NCBI RefSeq assembly: GCF_030316855.1
Contig: NZ_JASZYR010000001.1
Span: 1,364,001-1,428,000, forward strand
Length of the DNA: 64,000 bases
Direction: 5' to 3'
Origin: Variovorax sp. J22P240
GTDB taxonomy: Bacteria; Pseudomonadota; Gammaproteobacteria; Burkholderiales; Burkholderiaceae_C
Positions 26,070 through 34,332 of the stretch are shown here, piece after piece; the first letter of the stretch is position 1, and each line of letters begins with the position of its first letter. Both the position numbers and the translations under genes were made by a program. A model generated the notes under the pieces. That model searched no databases and was not told where the DNA came from. It saw only the letters and a list, made by a program, of their open reading frames with translations.

Positions 26070-27422
26070 TCAGAAGGTGAACGGCACCCTGACTGTCAGT
26101 TGGAGATCCGGCGTGTCGCGGGTCAACCCGGCGCCGACACTGACATTCAGAAGGGTCTTGTCGCTGTAGCGGTACGAATAACCCAGCAGCAGCGAGGCCA
26201 GTTGGGTGCGCACCGAGCCGATGACGTACTGGTCGTTCTGCTTGGTCCGCCCGACGGAGTACAGCTCCATGCCCAGACTGAAGGACGAACGCTCGTTGAT
26301 GGCCAGGCCCATGCCGAGATTCATGCCAAAGACGTCCCCGGGCTTCACATCCCCGAGAAACTCCGTCTGCCCGTTCAGCACCGTGCGGCTGACGTCGTTG
26401 CGCGCGAAGTTGTAGGTGTAGCTGAGACCACCGAAGAACACTGCCGGATCCGATGGCAGCAGGAAGGTCAGGCTCGGCTGCAACGAATAGAAGCCGGATC
26501 CGACCGGCAACTCGAGCGGCAGGGCCGTGCCGGTGGCATTGCCGACGCACCGCGTCACGCAGTCGACCGGCACCTCGAAGGGATCCTTGCCATTGCGCGC
26601 CTTGAAGCGCAGCGCACCAACCACGTAGGGCTTGTTGTTGTCCCGGCCGTCGGCAATCTGGTAGCGAATCGCGGCTTCCACATCGCCGATGCCCTTGCCG
26701 TGCGTATTGAAGACATTGTCGAAGGCGCTGCCCGTGAAGATCTCGCGGCTGATCATGTTGTCCGAACGGTTGACGTATGGCACCTTCAACTCGAGTTCCA
26801 TACGGTTGGTCGCACCCCACCGAGTCGTCAGCGCGGAAATGAAGGTGTTGTTCTTGAACTCGCGAACGTCCACCAGGCCGATCAGGATCGCGGGAATCAC
26901 CGTGTAGCCCACGAGCGCCACCCGGTTGCTGGACGAATAGATGTACTGCAGCGAAGGCTCGAGGACGAACGTGCCCTTCGGCGTGAGGATGCTGGGCTCA
27001 CTGAAGATCTGGGCGACGGGCGGCGCCTCGACTTCGGCGGCAGGTGCCACGCCCACGCGCACGGGCGTCGTGGACGTGTCTTCGGTGGATTGTGCGGTCT
27101 CGGTAGGGATCCTGGTGGGCGTGCCGGGCGTGATCACCTGCGGTTTGCTGCCGGGGGCCAGCAGCGTCTCGCGCGCTTCCTGGGTGACCATGCGATCCTG
27201 CAGTTCGCGAAAGCGTGCTTCCTGCTCGGAGGCCTGCTTGCGCAGCGCTTCGATCTCCCGGCCCTGATCGGCCAACTGCTTCTGGAGTGCTTCGACGCGC
27301 TTGGCTGTGGTCTGTGTGTTCCGCGCTGCCGTCGTCCCCTGCGACTGCGCAACAGCGCCCGTCCATGCAATCGAAGAATAGGCAAGCAACACGAGCGCCC
27401 TGAGCGGACGATTGGTCTCCAT
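26070..27422 (-). CDS. Outer-membrane barrel protein with coiled-coil N-terminus (FapF-like layout)
   Basis: 450 residues from the ATG at 27422 (GAGGGGAAGAG upstream). Signal peptide ending AVAQ, a coiled coil at about residues 35-75 (VEALQKQLADQGREIEALRK), a Pro/Thr-rich linker, then a C-terminal domain of about 300 residues with alternating strands ending in the terminal Phe of outer-membrane barrels. This layout matches FapF, the amyloid secretion pore of Pseudomonas, but similarity is judged from architecture, not alignment. It is divergent from the exported proteins it may transport. Confidence 0.7.
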   Translation of the reverse strand: METNRPLRALVLLAYSSIAWTGAVAQSQGTTAARNTQTTAKRVEALQKQLADQGREIEALRKQASEQEARFRELQDRMVTQEARETLLAPGSKPQVITPGTPTRIPTETAQSTEDTSTTPVRVGVAPAAEVEAPPVAQIFSEPSILTPKGTFVLEPSLQYIYSSSNRVALVGYTVIPAILIGLVDVREFKNNTFISALTTRWGATNRMELELKVPYVNRSDNMISREIFTGSAFDNVFNTHGKGIGDVEAAIRYQIADGRDNNKPYVVGALRFKARNGKDPFEVPVDCVTRCVGNATGTALPLELPVGSGFYSLQPSLTFLLPSDPAVFFGGLSYTYNFARNDVSRTVLNGQTEFLGDVKPGDVFGMNLGMGLAINERSSFSLGMELYSVGRTKQNDQYVIGSVRTQLASLLLGYSYRYSDKTLLNVSVGAGLTRDTPDLQLTVRVPFTF

Positions 27423-27479
27423 CTCTTCCCCTCTTTTATGGTTCTTCCCGCGAGGTATCGGGCGCCAGACTAATCTCAT

Positions 27480-27495
27480 TGCTGTAACAGTGCCA
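27480..27495 (-). promoter_or_regulatory. Sigma-54 promoter of the barrel-activator operon
   Basis: On the minus strand TGGCAC, five bases, then CAGCA: the -24 GG and -12 GC are correctly spaced, with a perfect -24 box and an imperfect -12 box. The start of transcription would fall near 27468, giving a leader of about 46 bases. Confidence 0.5.
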
Positions 27496-27909
27496 AGCAA
27501 GAAGTTGCAATTAAAGGTAAGTCGATAGTCCACACGGGTGGGGTGTCTCAGAGGTGTGGCACTTCGGTCCCGACGCACGCCGAAAGGCCCGCGCCACCAG
27601 AGGCAAGACCGCGCCTCATCGCTATACCGTTCGGCATACGTGCAACGCCTTACTTACGCGAAATCGGCTGTCACACGCATGAGACAGAAAGAGAAACTTT
27701 CGGGGACTGTCCGAGGTGTCAAGTCGCGGCTCGTGCCTCCCCGCAAGCGATGCATGCGGGCAGGGTGCACCGTCAAGCACCTGTGACACTGCGAGCCCGA
27801 AAACACCCCCCACGTGCCTCTGGGTCAGCTAGGGCATGTATTCATGAAACTGTCATATGGAACGCGTCCCCAATGGAGAACGCCATGCGCGAAACAAGCA
27901 GTAAGTTGG
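27496..27909. promoter_or_regulatory. Divergent control region
   Basis: No convincing gene. A CTGTC-N10-GACAG inverted repeat (27668-27687) lies between the two sigma-54 promoter motifs, about 225 bp from the right-hand one, a suitable place for an enhancer bound by the activator. Further TGTC half-sites occur near 27708, 27717 and 27783. Confidence 0.4.
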
Positions 27910-27925
27910 TGGCACCGAAGTTGCA
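27910..27925 (+). promoter_or_regulatory. Sigma-54 promoter of the Gly-rich export operon
   Basis: TGGCAC-CGAAG-TTGCA, an exact match to the -24/-12 consensus with correct spacing, 65 bases upstream of the Gly-rich protein start. Transcription should begin near 27936. Confidence 0.85.
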
Positions 27926-27989
27926 CAGCCGCCCGTGATTTGCGGCGACGCACGTCACTACCAAGCTTGTTCAACTTTTTGGAGGGTTC

Positions 27990-29399
27990 ATGAAAAAGAC
28001 ACTTCTGGCTTCGGCCATTGCGCTTGCCTTCGGGTTCAGCGGTTCGGTGGTATTTGCCAATGACACCGACCAGTCTGCACGTCAGCGTACGGAGACGGGC
28101 AGCAACACCAACACCGAGACAAGCACGAGTACCAGCACGAGCACGCGCACGAGCACCAGCAACAGTACGCGCAACAGCACGAGCAACAGCACGAGCACCA
28201 ACAGGGAATCGGGTGCTGCAGAGGCCAGCGCCGCGCGTTCCGCTGCAATCAACAACGGATCCACCGGCACCTTCACCAACGCATTCAACACAGCCAAGGC
28301 GACGGCCGTCAGCAAGCTGGATGGCTATGTCTCCGGCAACACGGTGTCCCACATCGGCAACTACGCGACCAACCTTGGCTCAGCTGCCGGCGGCTCAGGC
28401 TACGGTGGTCGCGGTGGGACAGGCCGAGGCGGCGAAGCCTCCGGCCAAGGCGGCAACGGCGCCACGGGCACGGGCGCGGTCGGCGCGGTGGGTGGCAGCG
28501 CATCCAATGGCGCCATCACGCATGGCAGCGCCACGAACGGCGGATCGACTGCGGGTGACGGCGGCAACGGCCTCGGCGGCATCGCCGCAGGCCTGCAAGG
28601 CAGCGGACGCGCCTCGTCGAGTGGCGGCGACGGCGGACGCGGCGGCTCGAGCGGCGACAGCGGCCGCGGCGGAAGCAGCGGCAGCCTGTCCGCGGCACTC
28701 GGCGGCAGGAGCGGCGGTGGCGGCGGTGGCGGAAGCTCCGGCAGCACCTCGGCTGGCTCGGGCGGCTATGGCGGCGGCGGCGGCGCAGGCGGTGACGGTG
28801 GCCTGGCCGGCGCAGCAGGCGGCGCGGGCGGCGCAGGCGCAGCAGGCGGCGCGGGCGGCGCGGGCGGTGCCAGCGGCACGGCAGGTGCAGGCGGCGCGAG
28901 CGGTGCGGGCGGAGCCGGCACATCGACCAGCACGGCAGGCGCAGGCGGCGCGAGCGGCGCCACGGGTGCCGGTGGAGCGGGCGGCTCGGGCGGCGGCGGT
29001 GGAGCAGCCACCAGCACCGCGACCGGCACGCAGACCGGCGGCGCAGGCACGGGCGGCGCAGGCGGCTCGAGCACGAACGGCAGCGCTACCAATGGCAGCG
29101 CCAGCAACGGTAACAACACTGCAGGCGCCGGCGGCGCAGGCGGTAGCGGCACCGGCGGCGCGGGCGGCGCAGGCGGAACCAACACGGGCAACGGCGGAAC
29201 CGGTGGCGTCGGCAACGGCGGTACGGGTGGCGCAGGTGGAACCAACACGGTCAACGCCGGTACGTTCAACATGTCCAACTCCATGACGAGCGTCGGTCAA
29301 ACCGCCGCGGGCATCATGGTCGCGAACCAGAACAGCGGCATTGCCTCGATGGTTCAACAGAGCGTGAACGTCCAGGCCAACCTGTCCGTGGGACGCTGA
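27990..29399 (+). CDS. Exported Gly-rich low-complexity protein
   Basis: 469 residues. GGAGGG lies 3 bases before ATG. Sec signal peptide (about 1-23, ending VVFA), a Ser/Thr/Asn low-complexity stretch (about 35-70), then ~350 residues of Gly/Ala/Ser repeats dominated by GGAGG units interrupted by NGSATNGSA-type blocks. The last 50 residues are different, Asn/Gln/Val-rich with QNSG at 447, and resemble the end of the next gene's product. Likely a secreted structural or matrix protein forming fibres; it is the main cargo candidate of the locus. Not a known Fap amyloid by sequence. Confidence 0.8.
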   Translation: MKKTLLASAIALAFGFSGSVVFANDTDQSARQRTETGSNTNTETSTSTSTSTRTSTSNSTRNSTSNSTSTNRESGAAEASAARSAAINNGSTGTFTNAFNTAKATAVSKLDGYVSGNTVSHIGNYATNLGSAAGGSGYGGRGGTGRGGEASGQGGNGATGTGAVGAVGGSASNGAITHGSATNGGSTAGDGGNGLGGIAAGLQGSGRASSSGGDGGRGGSSGDSGRGGSSGSLSAALGGRSGGGGGGGSSGSTSAGSGGYGGGGGAGGDGGLAGAAGGAGGAGAAGGAGGAGGASGTAGAGGASGAGGAGTSTSTAGAGGASGATGAGGAGGSGGGGGAATSTATGTQTGGAGTGGAGGSSTNGSATNGSASNGNNTAGAGGAGGSGTGGAGGAGGTNTGNGGTGGVGNGGTGGAGGTNTVNAGTFNMSNSMTSVGQTAAGIMVANQNSGIASMVQQSVNVQANLSVGR

Positions 29400-29495
29400 T
29401 CGATCGCGAAGACCGATGAACGCCGTGCAGCCTGATCCGTTCAGGCCGCACGGCGCTTGTCGGCTCGCCCTCACACGAGGCTGAAGGGACACGCC

Positions 29496-29867
29496 ATGAA
29501 ATTCGTTACCCTCATCGGGTCCGTTTGCGCGGCCCTGGGTTTGCTGTTGCCTGCCGCGGCTGTGGCGCAAGGCGCTCCGGCGACCAGCGAGACATCGGCC
29601 GGCAGTGATCGAAGCGTGGCCTTTGCCGCCGTGCCGGTCGACTCTGCAACGCTGGCAAGCTATCGCGGAGGAAGCGAGCAAGTCAGCAACGAGATGACGC
29701 TGAACGGCACCACGGCCAACAACTCCGCCAACCGTGTCAACACTGGCGACAACACCATCAGTGCGGGCTCGTTCGCCAACATGAATGGACTGCCGGTCGT
29801 GATCCAGAACTCCGGCGCGAATGTACTGATACAGAACGCGGTGATCCTTCATCTGCAGATGAACTGA
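29496..29867 (+). CDS. Small exported protein with double-glycine motif (A)
   Basis: 123 residues from ATG 29496, preceded by AAGGGA. Sec signal peptide (1-25), then a leader-like segment in which V48, L53, Y56 and R57-G58-G59 have exactly the -12, -7, -4 and GG spacing of C39 peptidase substrates. The part after GG is Asn-rich with a QNSG (104) and IQN (112-114) pattern shared with its neighbours. The C39-type peptidase gene follows by 10 bases. Likely a minor fibre subunit, nucleator or chaperone; inferred. Confidence 0.75.
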   Translation: MKFVTLIGSVCAALGLLLPAAAVAQGAPATSETSAGSDRSVAFAAVPVDSATLASYRGGSEQVSNEMTLNGTTANNSANRVNTGDNTISAGSFANMNGLPVVIQNSGANVLIQNAVILHLQMN

Positions 29868-29877
29868 GGAGAGCGCC

Positions 29878-30558
29878 ATGCGCGGCATGCTGCTCTCTTT
29901 CGCACTGCTGACTGCGGCCATCGCAGCGCCTGCCCAGCAGGCCTACCTGCCCGGCCTGGGCGGGATGGACGTGACCATCCCCATCACCAGCCTGAAACAG
30001 GCGCGCATGGGGCGTACGCTGATCCAGAAATACGACTTCAGTTGCGGCTCGGCGGCCCTCGCCACGCTGCTGACGCACCACTACGACTACCCGGTCACCG
30101 AAGCGGCGGTGTTCAAGGAGATGTACGAGAACGGCGACCAGGCGAAGATCCACAAGGAAGGTTTCTCGCTGCTCGACATGAAGCGCTACCTGGAGGCACA
30201 CGGCTTCAAGGCCGACGGATTCGAGCAGCCGCTCGAAAAGCTCAACCAGGCGCGCATCCCCGCCATCGTCCTCATCAATACGAACGGCTACCACCACTTT
30301 GTCGTGGTCAAGGGCGTGCAGGACGACCGCGTACTCGTCGGCGATCCCGCACAAGGCACACGCGCGATGTCGCGCAAGGTATTCGACGAGAGTTGGAAGA
30401 ACGGCCTGCTCTTCGTCATCCACAGCCACATGGAGCAGGCGAAATTCAACGTGGCGGCCGACTGGCGCGTGTCACCTCGCGCGCCGCTGGCGCGTGGCGT
30501 CGGCCGAGCAAGTATGAGCGACATCACCATGCCAAAGCTGGGACCGGGAGACTTCTGA
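29878..30558 (+). CDS. Periplasmic C39-type cysteine peptidase (FapD-like)
   Basis: 226 residues with GAGGAG before the ATG. Signal peptide (about 1-20), oxyanion Gln50, catalytic Cys56 in DFSCGSAAL, His140 in YHHFVVVKG and Asp156 in VGDP: the full C39 catalytic set. There is no ABC transporter part, so unlike bacteriocin exporters it acts alone in the periplasm, as FapD does in functional-amyloid loci. Neighbouring exported proteins carry fitting double-glycine motifs and are its probable substrates. Its stop overlaps the next start (ATGA-like TGATG). Confidence 0.85.
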   Translation: MRGMLLSFALLTAAIAAPAQQAYLPGLGGMDVTIPITSLKQARMGRTLIQKYDFSCGSAALATLLTHHYDYPVTEAAVFKEMYENGDQAKIHKEGFSLLDMKRYLEAHGFKADGFEQPLEKLNQARIPAIVLINTNGYHHFVVVKGVQDDRVLVGDPAQGTRAMSRKVFDESWKNGLLFVIHSHMEQAKFNVAADWRVSPRAPLARGVGRASMSDITMPKLGPGDF

Positions 30559-31097
30559 TGAAGGCACGGCACTTTCCGTTCGTGCGCTCGGTGCTGGGGC
30601 TCTGCCTCTGCGCGCTGGCAGGAAGCGCCCTTTCGCAGGCGCACTCAGGCGAATCCGATCCCGTGCCGCGCCGCGAGGAGCTATGGATGGCGGTGAGCAG
30701 CCACACGCTCGACCAGATGCGCGGCGGATTCGACCCGGGCAACGGGCTGCTGGTGAGCTTCGGGATCACGCGGGCTGTCTACATCAACGGCAACCTCGTG
30801 ACGCAAACCACGCTGGACTTCGGCCATATCAACAACCTGACTCCGGCGCAGGCGGCGCAACTCGACAAGCAGCTGTCGAGCCTGAATCTTGTGCAGAACG
30901 GTCCGGGCAACACCGTTGCGGCGCAACAGGGCGGTGCGAACTACGGGACCGTGATCCAGAACACGCTGGACAACCAGCACATCGTGAATCAAACCGTGAT
31001 CAATGCGACCAGCAACGCGGCGGGAATGCTGAAGAACTACAACATCCAGTCGTCGGTGAGCGACGCGGTGGCACGTGCCATCATGAGCTCGCGTTGA
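30558..31097 (+). CDS. Small exported protein with double-glycine motif (B)
   Basis: 179 residues, start overlapping the peptidase stop by one base. Signal peptide (1-28), then V46, L51, M54 and R55-G56-G57 repeat the spacing seen in protein A. The remaining 122 residues are rich in Asn/Gln/Thr/Val, with VIQN (132-135) and NQTVIN-type patterns suggestive of beta-strand repeats. Last gene of the export operon; possibly the assembled subunit or an export partner. Function inferred from context only. Confidence 0.75.
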   Translation: MKARHFPFVRSVLGLCLCALAGSALSQAHSGESDPVPRREELWMAVSSHTLDQMRGGFDPGNGLLVSFGITRAVYINGNLVTQTTLDFGHINNLTPAQAAQLDKQLSSLNLVQNGPGNTVAAQQGGANYGTVIQNTLDNQHIVNQTVINATSNAAGMLKNYNIQSSVSDAVARAIMSSR

Positions 31098-31109
31098 CGG
31101 ATACCCAGG

Positions 31110-31811
31110 CTACGCGGACTCCAGCGCCATGCACAGCGCGTGCAGGTTCGGCACGATCAGTTGCGGCCGCGCGCCGTGTTCCCACGGACGCTCATCGCGA
31201 ACCAGCCAGGCGGCCTGCATGCCGGCTTCGAGCGCGCCGACCACGTCCAGCACAGCGTCGTCGCCGACATGGAGCACGTCCTTCGGCAACAGCCCCACCG
31301 AAGCAGCCGCGGCCCGGAAGATCGGCGCATGCGGTTTGCCGCTGCCGAATTCGCGCGCGTTGAAGCCGCTGCGAAACCAGCGACTCACGCCGGTGAGCTT
31401 CAGGTCGGCATTGCCATTGGAAATTGCCACCAGGGGATAGCGCTCGCTCAGCCACCGCAGCGCGGGCAGCACGTCGTCGTAGAGCGTTACGCGCTGGCGC
31501 TCGGCGAAGAAGGCGTCGAAGGCCGGGTCCGCCAGAGCCGGGTCTTCGCCCGCGCGCCGCAGCGCTGCGCGGATGGACTCGCGGCGCAGCGCGCTCAGGT
31601 CGTGTGCAAGATCGGAGCGCTCCTTGGCCGTGGCTTCGCGCAGTTCGCGCAATACGCCGGGCGTGATCAGCAGGCTTGCCGTCTTCGGCGCCTCGCGCAC
31701 CAGCCATTGATGAAGAACGCGTTCGGCGCGTTCGATGGTGGGCCAGATGGGCCAGAGCGTGTCGTCGAGGTCGAGTGAAATCGCGGCGATGCGCTTCACG
31801 TCGAGGGTCAT
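31110..31811 (-). CDS. HAD-family phosphatase, YigB-like
   Basis: 233 residues from ATG 31811 (31835 is an alternative; neither has a clear ribosome site). Motif I is SLDLDDTLWP, motif II VAISNGN, and motif III/IV GKPHAPIF and HVGDDAVLDVVGA, as in the subfamily that includes flavin-pathway phosphatases. Divergent from ferrochelatase with overlapping control regions. Substrate not determinable. Confidence 0.85.
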   Translation of the reverse strand: MTLDVKRIAAISLDLDDTLWPIWPTIERAERVLHQWLVREAPKTASLLITPGVLRELREATAKERSDLAHDLSALRRESIRAALRRAGEDPALADPAFDAFFAERQRVTLYDDVLPALRWLSERYPLVAISNGNADLKLTGVSRWFRSGFNAREFGSGKPHAPIFRAAAASVGLLPKDVLHVGDDAVLDVVGALEAGMQAAWLVRDERPWEHGARPQLIVPNLHALCMALESA

Positions 31812-31850
31812 GGAATCAGGAGTCACGGAGGGCATGACCGAGAATATCGC

Positions 31851-32882
31851 ATGCCTTTTCGACCTGAACCGCCTGCCGCCGACAACGCCCAGGAGCGCAC
31901 CGCCGTGCTCTGGTGCAACCTGGGATCGCCCGACGAGCCGACGGCGAGCGCCGTTCGCCCGTACCTGGCCGACTTTCTGGGCGACCCGCGCGTGGTCGAG
32001 ATCCCGCGCGCGCTGTGGGCGCTGATCCTGCACGGCATCATCCTGCGCACGCGGCCCGCAAAGTCGGCCGCCAAGTACGCCAGCATCTGGACACCCGAGG
32101 GCTCCCCGCTCAAGGTGTGGACGAAGAAGCAGGCGACGCTGCTGGCAGGTTGGCTCGGCGAGAAAGGCCATCGCGTAACGGTGCGCGATGCGATGCGCTA
32201 CGGCAATCCATCGATCGCCTCCCGGCTCGATGAATTGAAGGCCGAAGGCGTCACGCGCGTGCTTGTGCTGCAGGCCTATCCGCAGTACTCGGCCACCACC
32301 ACGGCGAGCGTGATCGACGCCGTCAATGCCTGGAGTGCCGGCGTGCGCCGCGTGCCCGAGTTTCGCTTCGTCAACGACTACCACGACGATCCGCTCTACA
32401 TCGATGCCTTGGCGCACAGCGTTACGCGCCATTGGCAGCAGAGCGGACGCCCCGACCGGTTGGTGATGAGCTTCCACGGCATTCCGGAACGCAACATCAG
32501 GCTCGGCGACCCCTACCAGGCGCAGTGCCTAGCGACCGCGCGTCTGCTGGCCGACAAGCTGCAGCTGACCACAGCGCAGTACCGCATCACTTTCCAGTCG
32601 CGCTTCGGTCGCGCCAAATGGCTGGAGCCCTACACCGAACCCACGCTGCGCGAACTCGGCGCGGCGGGCGTTTCCAGAGTCGACGTGATGTGCCCTGGCT
32701 TTCCAGCCGACTGCCTGGAGACGCTCGAAGAGATCGCGATGGAAGGCCGCGAGGCCTTCCTCGGCGCGGGCGGCAAGGAATTTCGCTACATCCCCTGTCT
32801 CAACGACAGCAGCGCGTGGATCACGGCGCTGTCGAACATCGCGGACCGTCACCTCGGCGGCTGGCCCACCCGGCGGGCCTGA
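31851..32882 (+). CDS. hemH: Ferrochelatase
   Basis: 343 residues. Conserved ferrochelatase segments are present: LWCNLGSPDEP near the N-terminus, LQAYPQYSATTTAS, the iron-binding His in MSFHGIPER, the TFQSRFG segment and CPGFPADCLETLEE. It inserts ferrous iron into protoporphyrin IX, the last step of haem synthesis. Confidence 0.96.
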   Translation: MPFRPEPPAADNAQERTAVLWCNLGSPDEPTASAVRPYLADFLGDPRVVEIPRALWALILHGIILRTRPAKSAAKYASIWTPEGSPLKVWTKKQATLLAGWLGEKGHRVTVRDAMRYGNPSIASRLDELKAEGVTRVLVLQAYPQYSATTTASVIDAVNAWSAGVRRVPEFRFVNDYHDDPLYIDALAHSVTRHWQQSGRPDRLVMSFHGIPERNIRLGDPYQAQCLATARLLADKLQLTTAQYRITFQSRFGRAKWLEPYTEPTLRELGAAGVSRVDVMCPGFPADCLETLEEIAMEGREAFLGAGGKEFRYIPCLNDSSAWITALSNIADRHLGGWPTRRA

Positions 32883-32898
32883 ATCCGCTGCGGCGCCA

Positions 32899-33405
32899 TC
32901 AGTACCGACCGAGGTAATCGAGCTTGCTGAGCGGCACGCCGCTGTGCCGCAGCACGTCGTACGCCGTCGTGACGTGGAAGAAGAAGTTCGGCAGCGCGAA
33001 CTGCAGCAGGTAGCGCTGCGCGGTGAACTTCAGTTCGGCGCCGCGCACCTTCATCGTGACCTCGCGCTCTTCGGCACCGTCGATCAGGGCACGGTCGACG
33101 GTGTTGAGATAGTCGATCGTCTTGGCGACGCGGGCCTGGAGTTCCGCGTAGGTCGTCTCGGTGTCCGGAAAGCTGGGCGCCGTGACGCCGGCGATGCGCG
33201 CCGTACCGAGCTTGGATGCATCGCTCGCACTCTGCACCTGCCCCGCGAGGGTGAACATGTCCGGCGCGAGGCGCGCATTGACGAGCTGGGCGGAATCGAT
33301 GCCGGCCGACTGCGCATGCGCAAGCCCCTTGTCCAGGACGTGGGAAAGCTGGCCGAGTCCGCGGATGAACACCGGAACCGAGATGTCGTAGAGCGAGAGC
33401 GCCAT
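32899..33405 (-). CDS. DUF1993 family protein
   Basis: 168 residues from ATG 33405. Begins MALSLYDISVPVFIRGL, and contains SFPDTETTYAELQARVAKT and the C-terminal FALPNFFFHVTTAYDVLRH segment characteristic of DUF1993, a four-helix DinB-like fold of unknown function. Last gene of the minus-strand cluster that includes the ABC importer. Confidence 0.85.
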   Translation of the reverse strand: MALSLYDISVPVFIRGLGQLSHVLDKGLAHAQSAGIDSAQLVNARLAPDMFTLAGQVQSASDASKLGTARIAGVTAPSFPDTETTYAELQARVAKTIDYLNTVDRALIDGAEEREVTMKVRGAELKFTAQRYLLQFALPNFFFHVTTAYDVLRHSGVPLSKLDYLGRY

Positions 33406-33456
33406 GTTGTTTGACTCCGTGTTGAATGGGCGGCCCGATTGTCGGGCCGCCATCGC

Positions 33457-34332
33457 TCACGTGCCGGCGGCGCGGATAAAGGCCTCGATCGGCTCGAGAT
33501 GAGCGGGAACGTTGAGCGCCGGCGCATGCCCGCAGCCCGGGATCTCGATGATCTGCAGACGGCCCTTGGCGCCCGGACCGCGGCGGCGCATCTCGTCCAG
33601 CGTCTCGGGCAGCACGAGATCGGACTCGACACCGCGCAGGCACAGCAAGGGCGCTTCCACCGCGTCGTAGTGCGGCCACAGCACATAGTCGTCGGGGTGC
33701 GCACTGAACTGCCGCACCATTGCCGGGTCGTAGTGCGGTATCACGCGGCCGTCGGGCAGGCGCCGCGTCGATGTCTCGGTCAGCCGCCGCCACTGCGCAT
33801 CGCTGAGCCATCCATAGGGCTTGTAGACAGTGCGGAAGAAGGCTTCGAGTTCGACGACCGTGTCGAAAGCGGGCGGCTGCCCCGCATAGGAGCGAATGCG
33901 TTCGACGGCAGCCTGGGCGATCTGCGGCGCGGTGTCGTTGAGCACGAGGCTGGCGATGCGGCCTTTCATCGCCGGCTCGACCAGTCCACCGGCACAGACC
34001 AGCCCGATCGCGCCGCCCATGGACGTGCCGACCCAGTGCACGCGCGCGAGCTTCAGGTCGTCGCACAGCGCGGCCGCGATGCGCGCATAGAAGGACAACT
34101 GGTATTCCTCGTCCGGCGCAGGGCTCCACTGGCTGAGGCCACGCCCGATCGTGTCCGGGCAGATCACCCGGAAGCCGCGCTCGGCGAAATACGCCGCAAG
34201 CTCATCCATGTCGCGGCTGGTCCGCGCCAGGCCGTGCCAGGCGATGACCACCGGGCCCTCGCGCGGGCCCCAATCCATCCAGTGGATCTCGCGGCCAGCG
34301 AGCTGCGTGTAGTTCGAAATGGGAGTGATCAC
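33457..34332 (-). CDS. Alpha/beta hydrolase
   Basis: 291 residues. GTG start at 34332 overlaps the livM stop (GTGA). Nucleophile Ser in GTSMGG, HG oxyanion motif in IAWHGLART, and a C-terminal catalytic His in IPGCGHAPAL. No signal peptide, so cytoplasmic. Co-transcribed with the importer downstream of a PHA depolymerase, it may hydrolyse imported hydroxyalkanoate oligomers; inferred from context. Confidence 0.85.
   Translation of the reverse strand: MITPISNYTQLAGREIHWMDWGPREGPVVIAWHGLARTSRDMDELAAYFAERGFRVICPDTIGRGLSQWSPAPDEEYQLSFYARIAAALCDDLKLARVHWVGTSMGGAIGLVCAGGLVEPAMKGRIASLVLNDTAPQIAQAAVERIRSYAGQPPAFDTVVELEAFFRTVYKPYGWLSDAQWRRLTETSTRRLPDGRVIPHYDPAMVRQFSAHPDDYVLWPHYDAVEAPLLCLRGVESDLVLPETLDEMRRRGPGAKGRLQIIEIPGCGHAPALNVPAHLEPIEAFIRAAGT

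Noticed and set aside
28018..29286. Ala/Arg-rich frame overlapping the Gly-rich gene in another frame, and its antisense Pro-rich frames
   Set aside because: By-products of the GGC/GCA repeats; no start signal, while the Gly-rich frame has a signal peptide, a ribosome site and a promoter.
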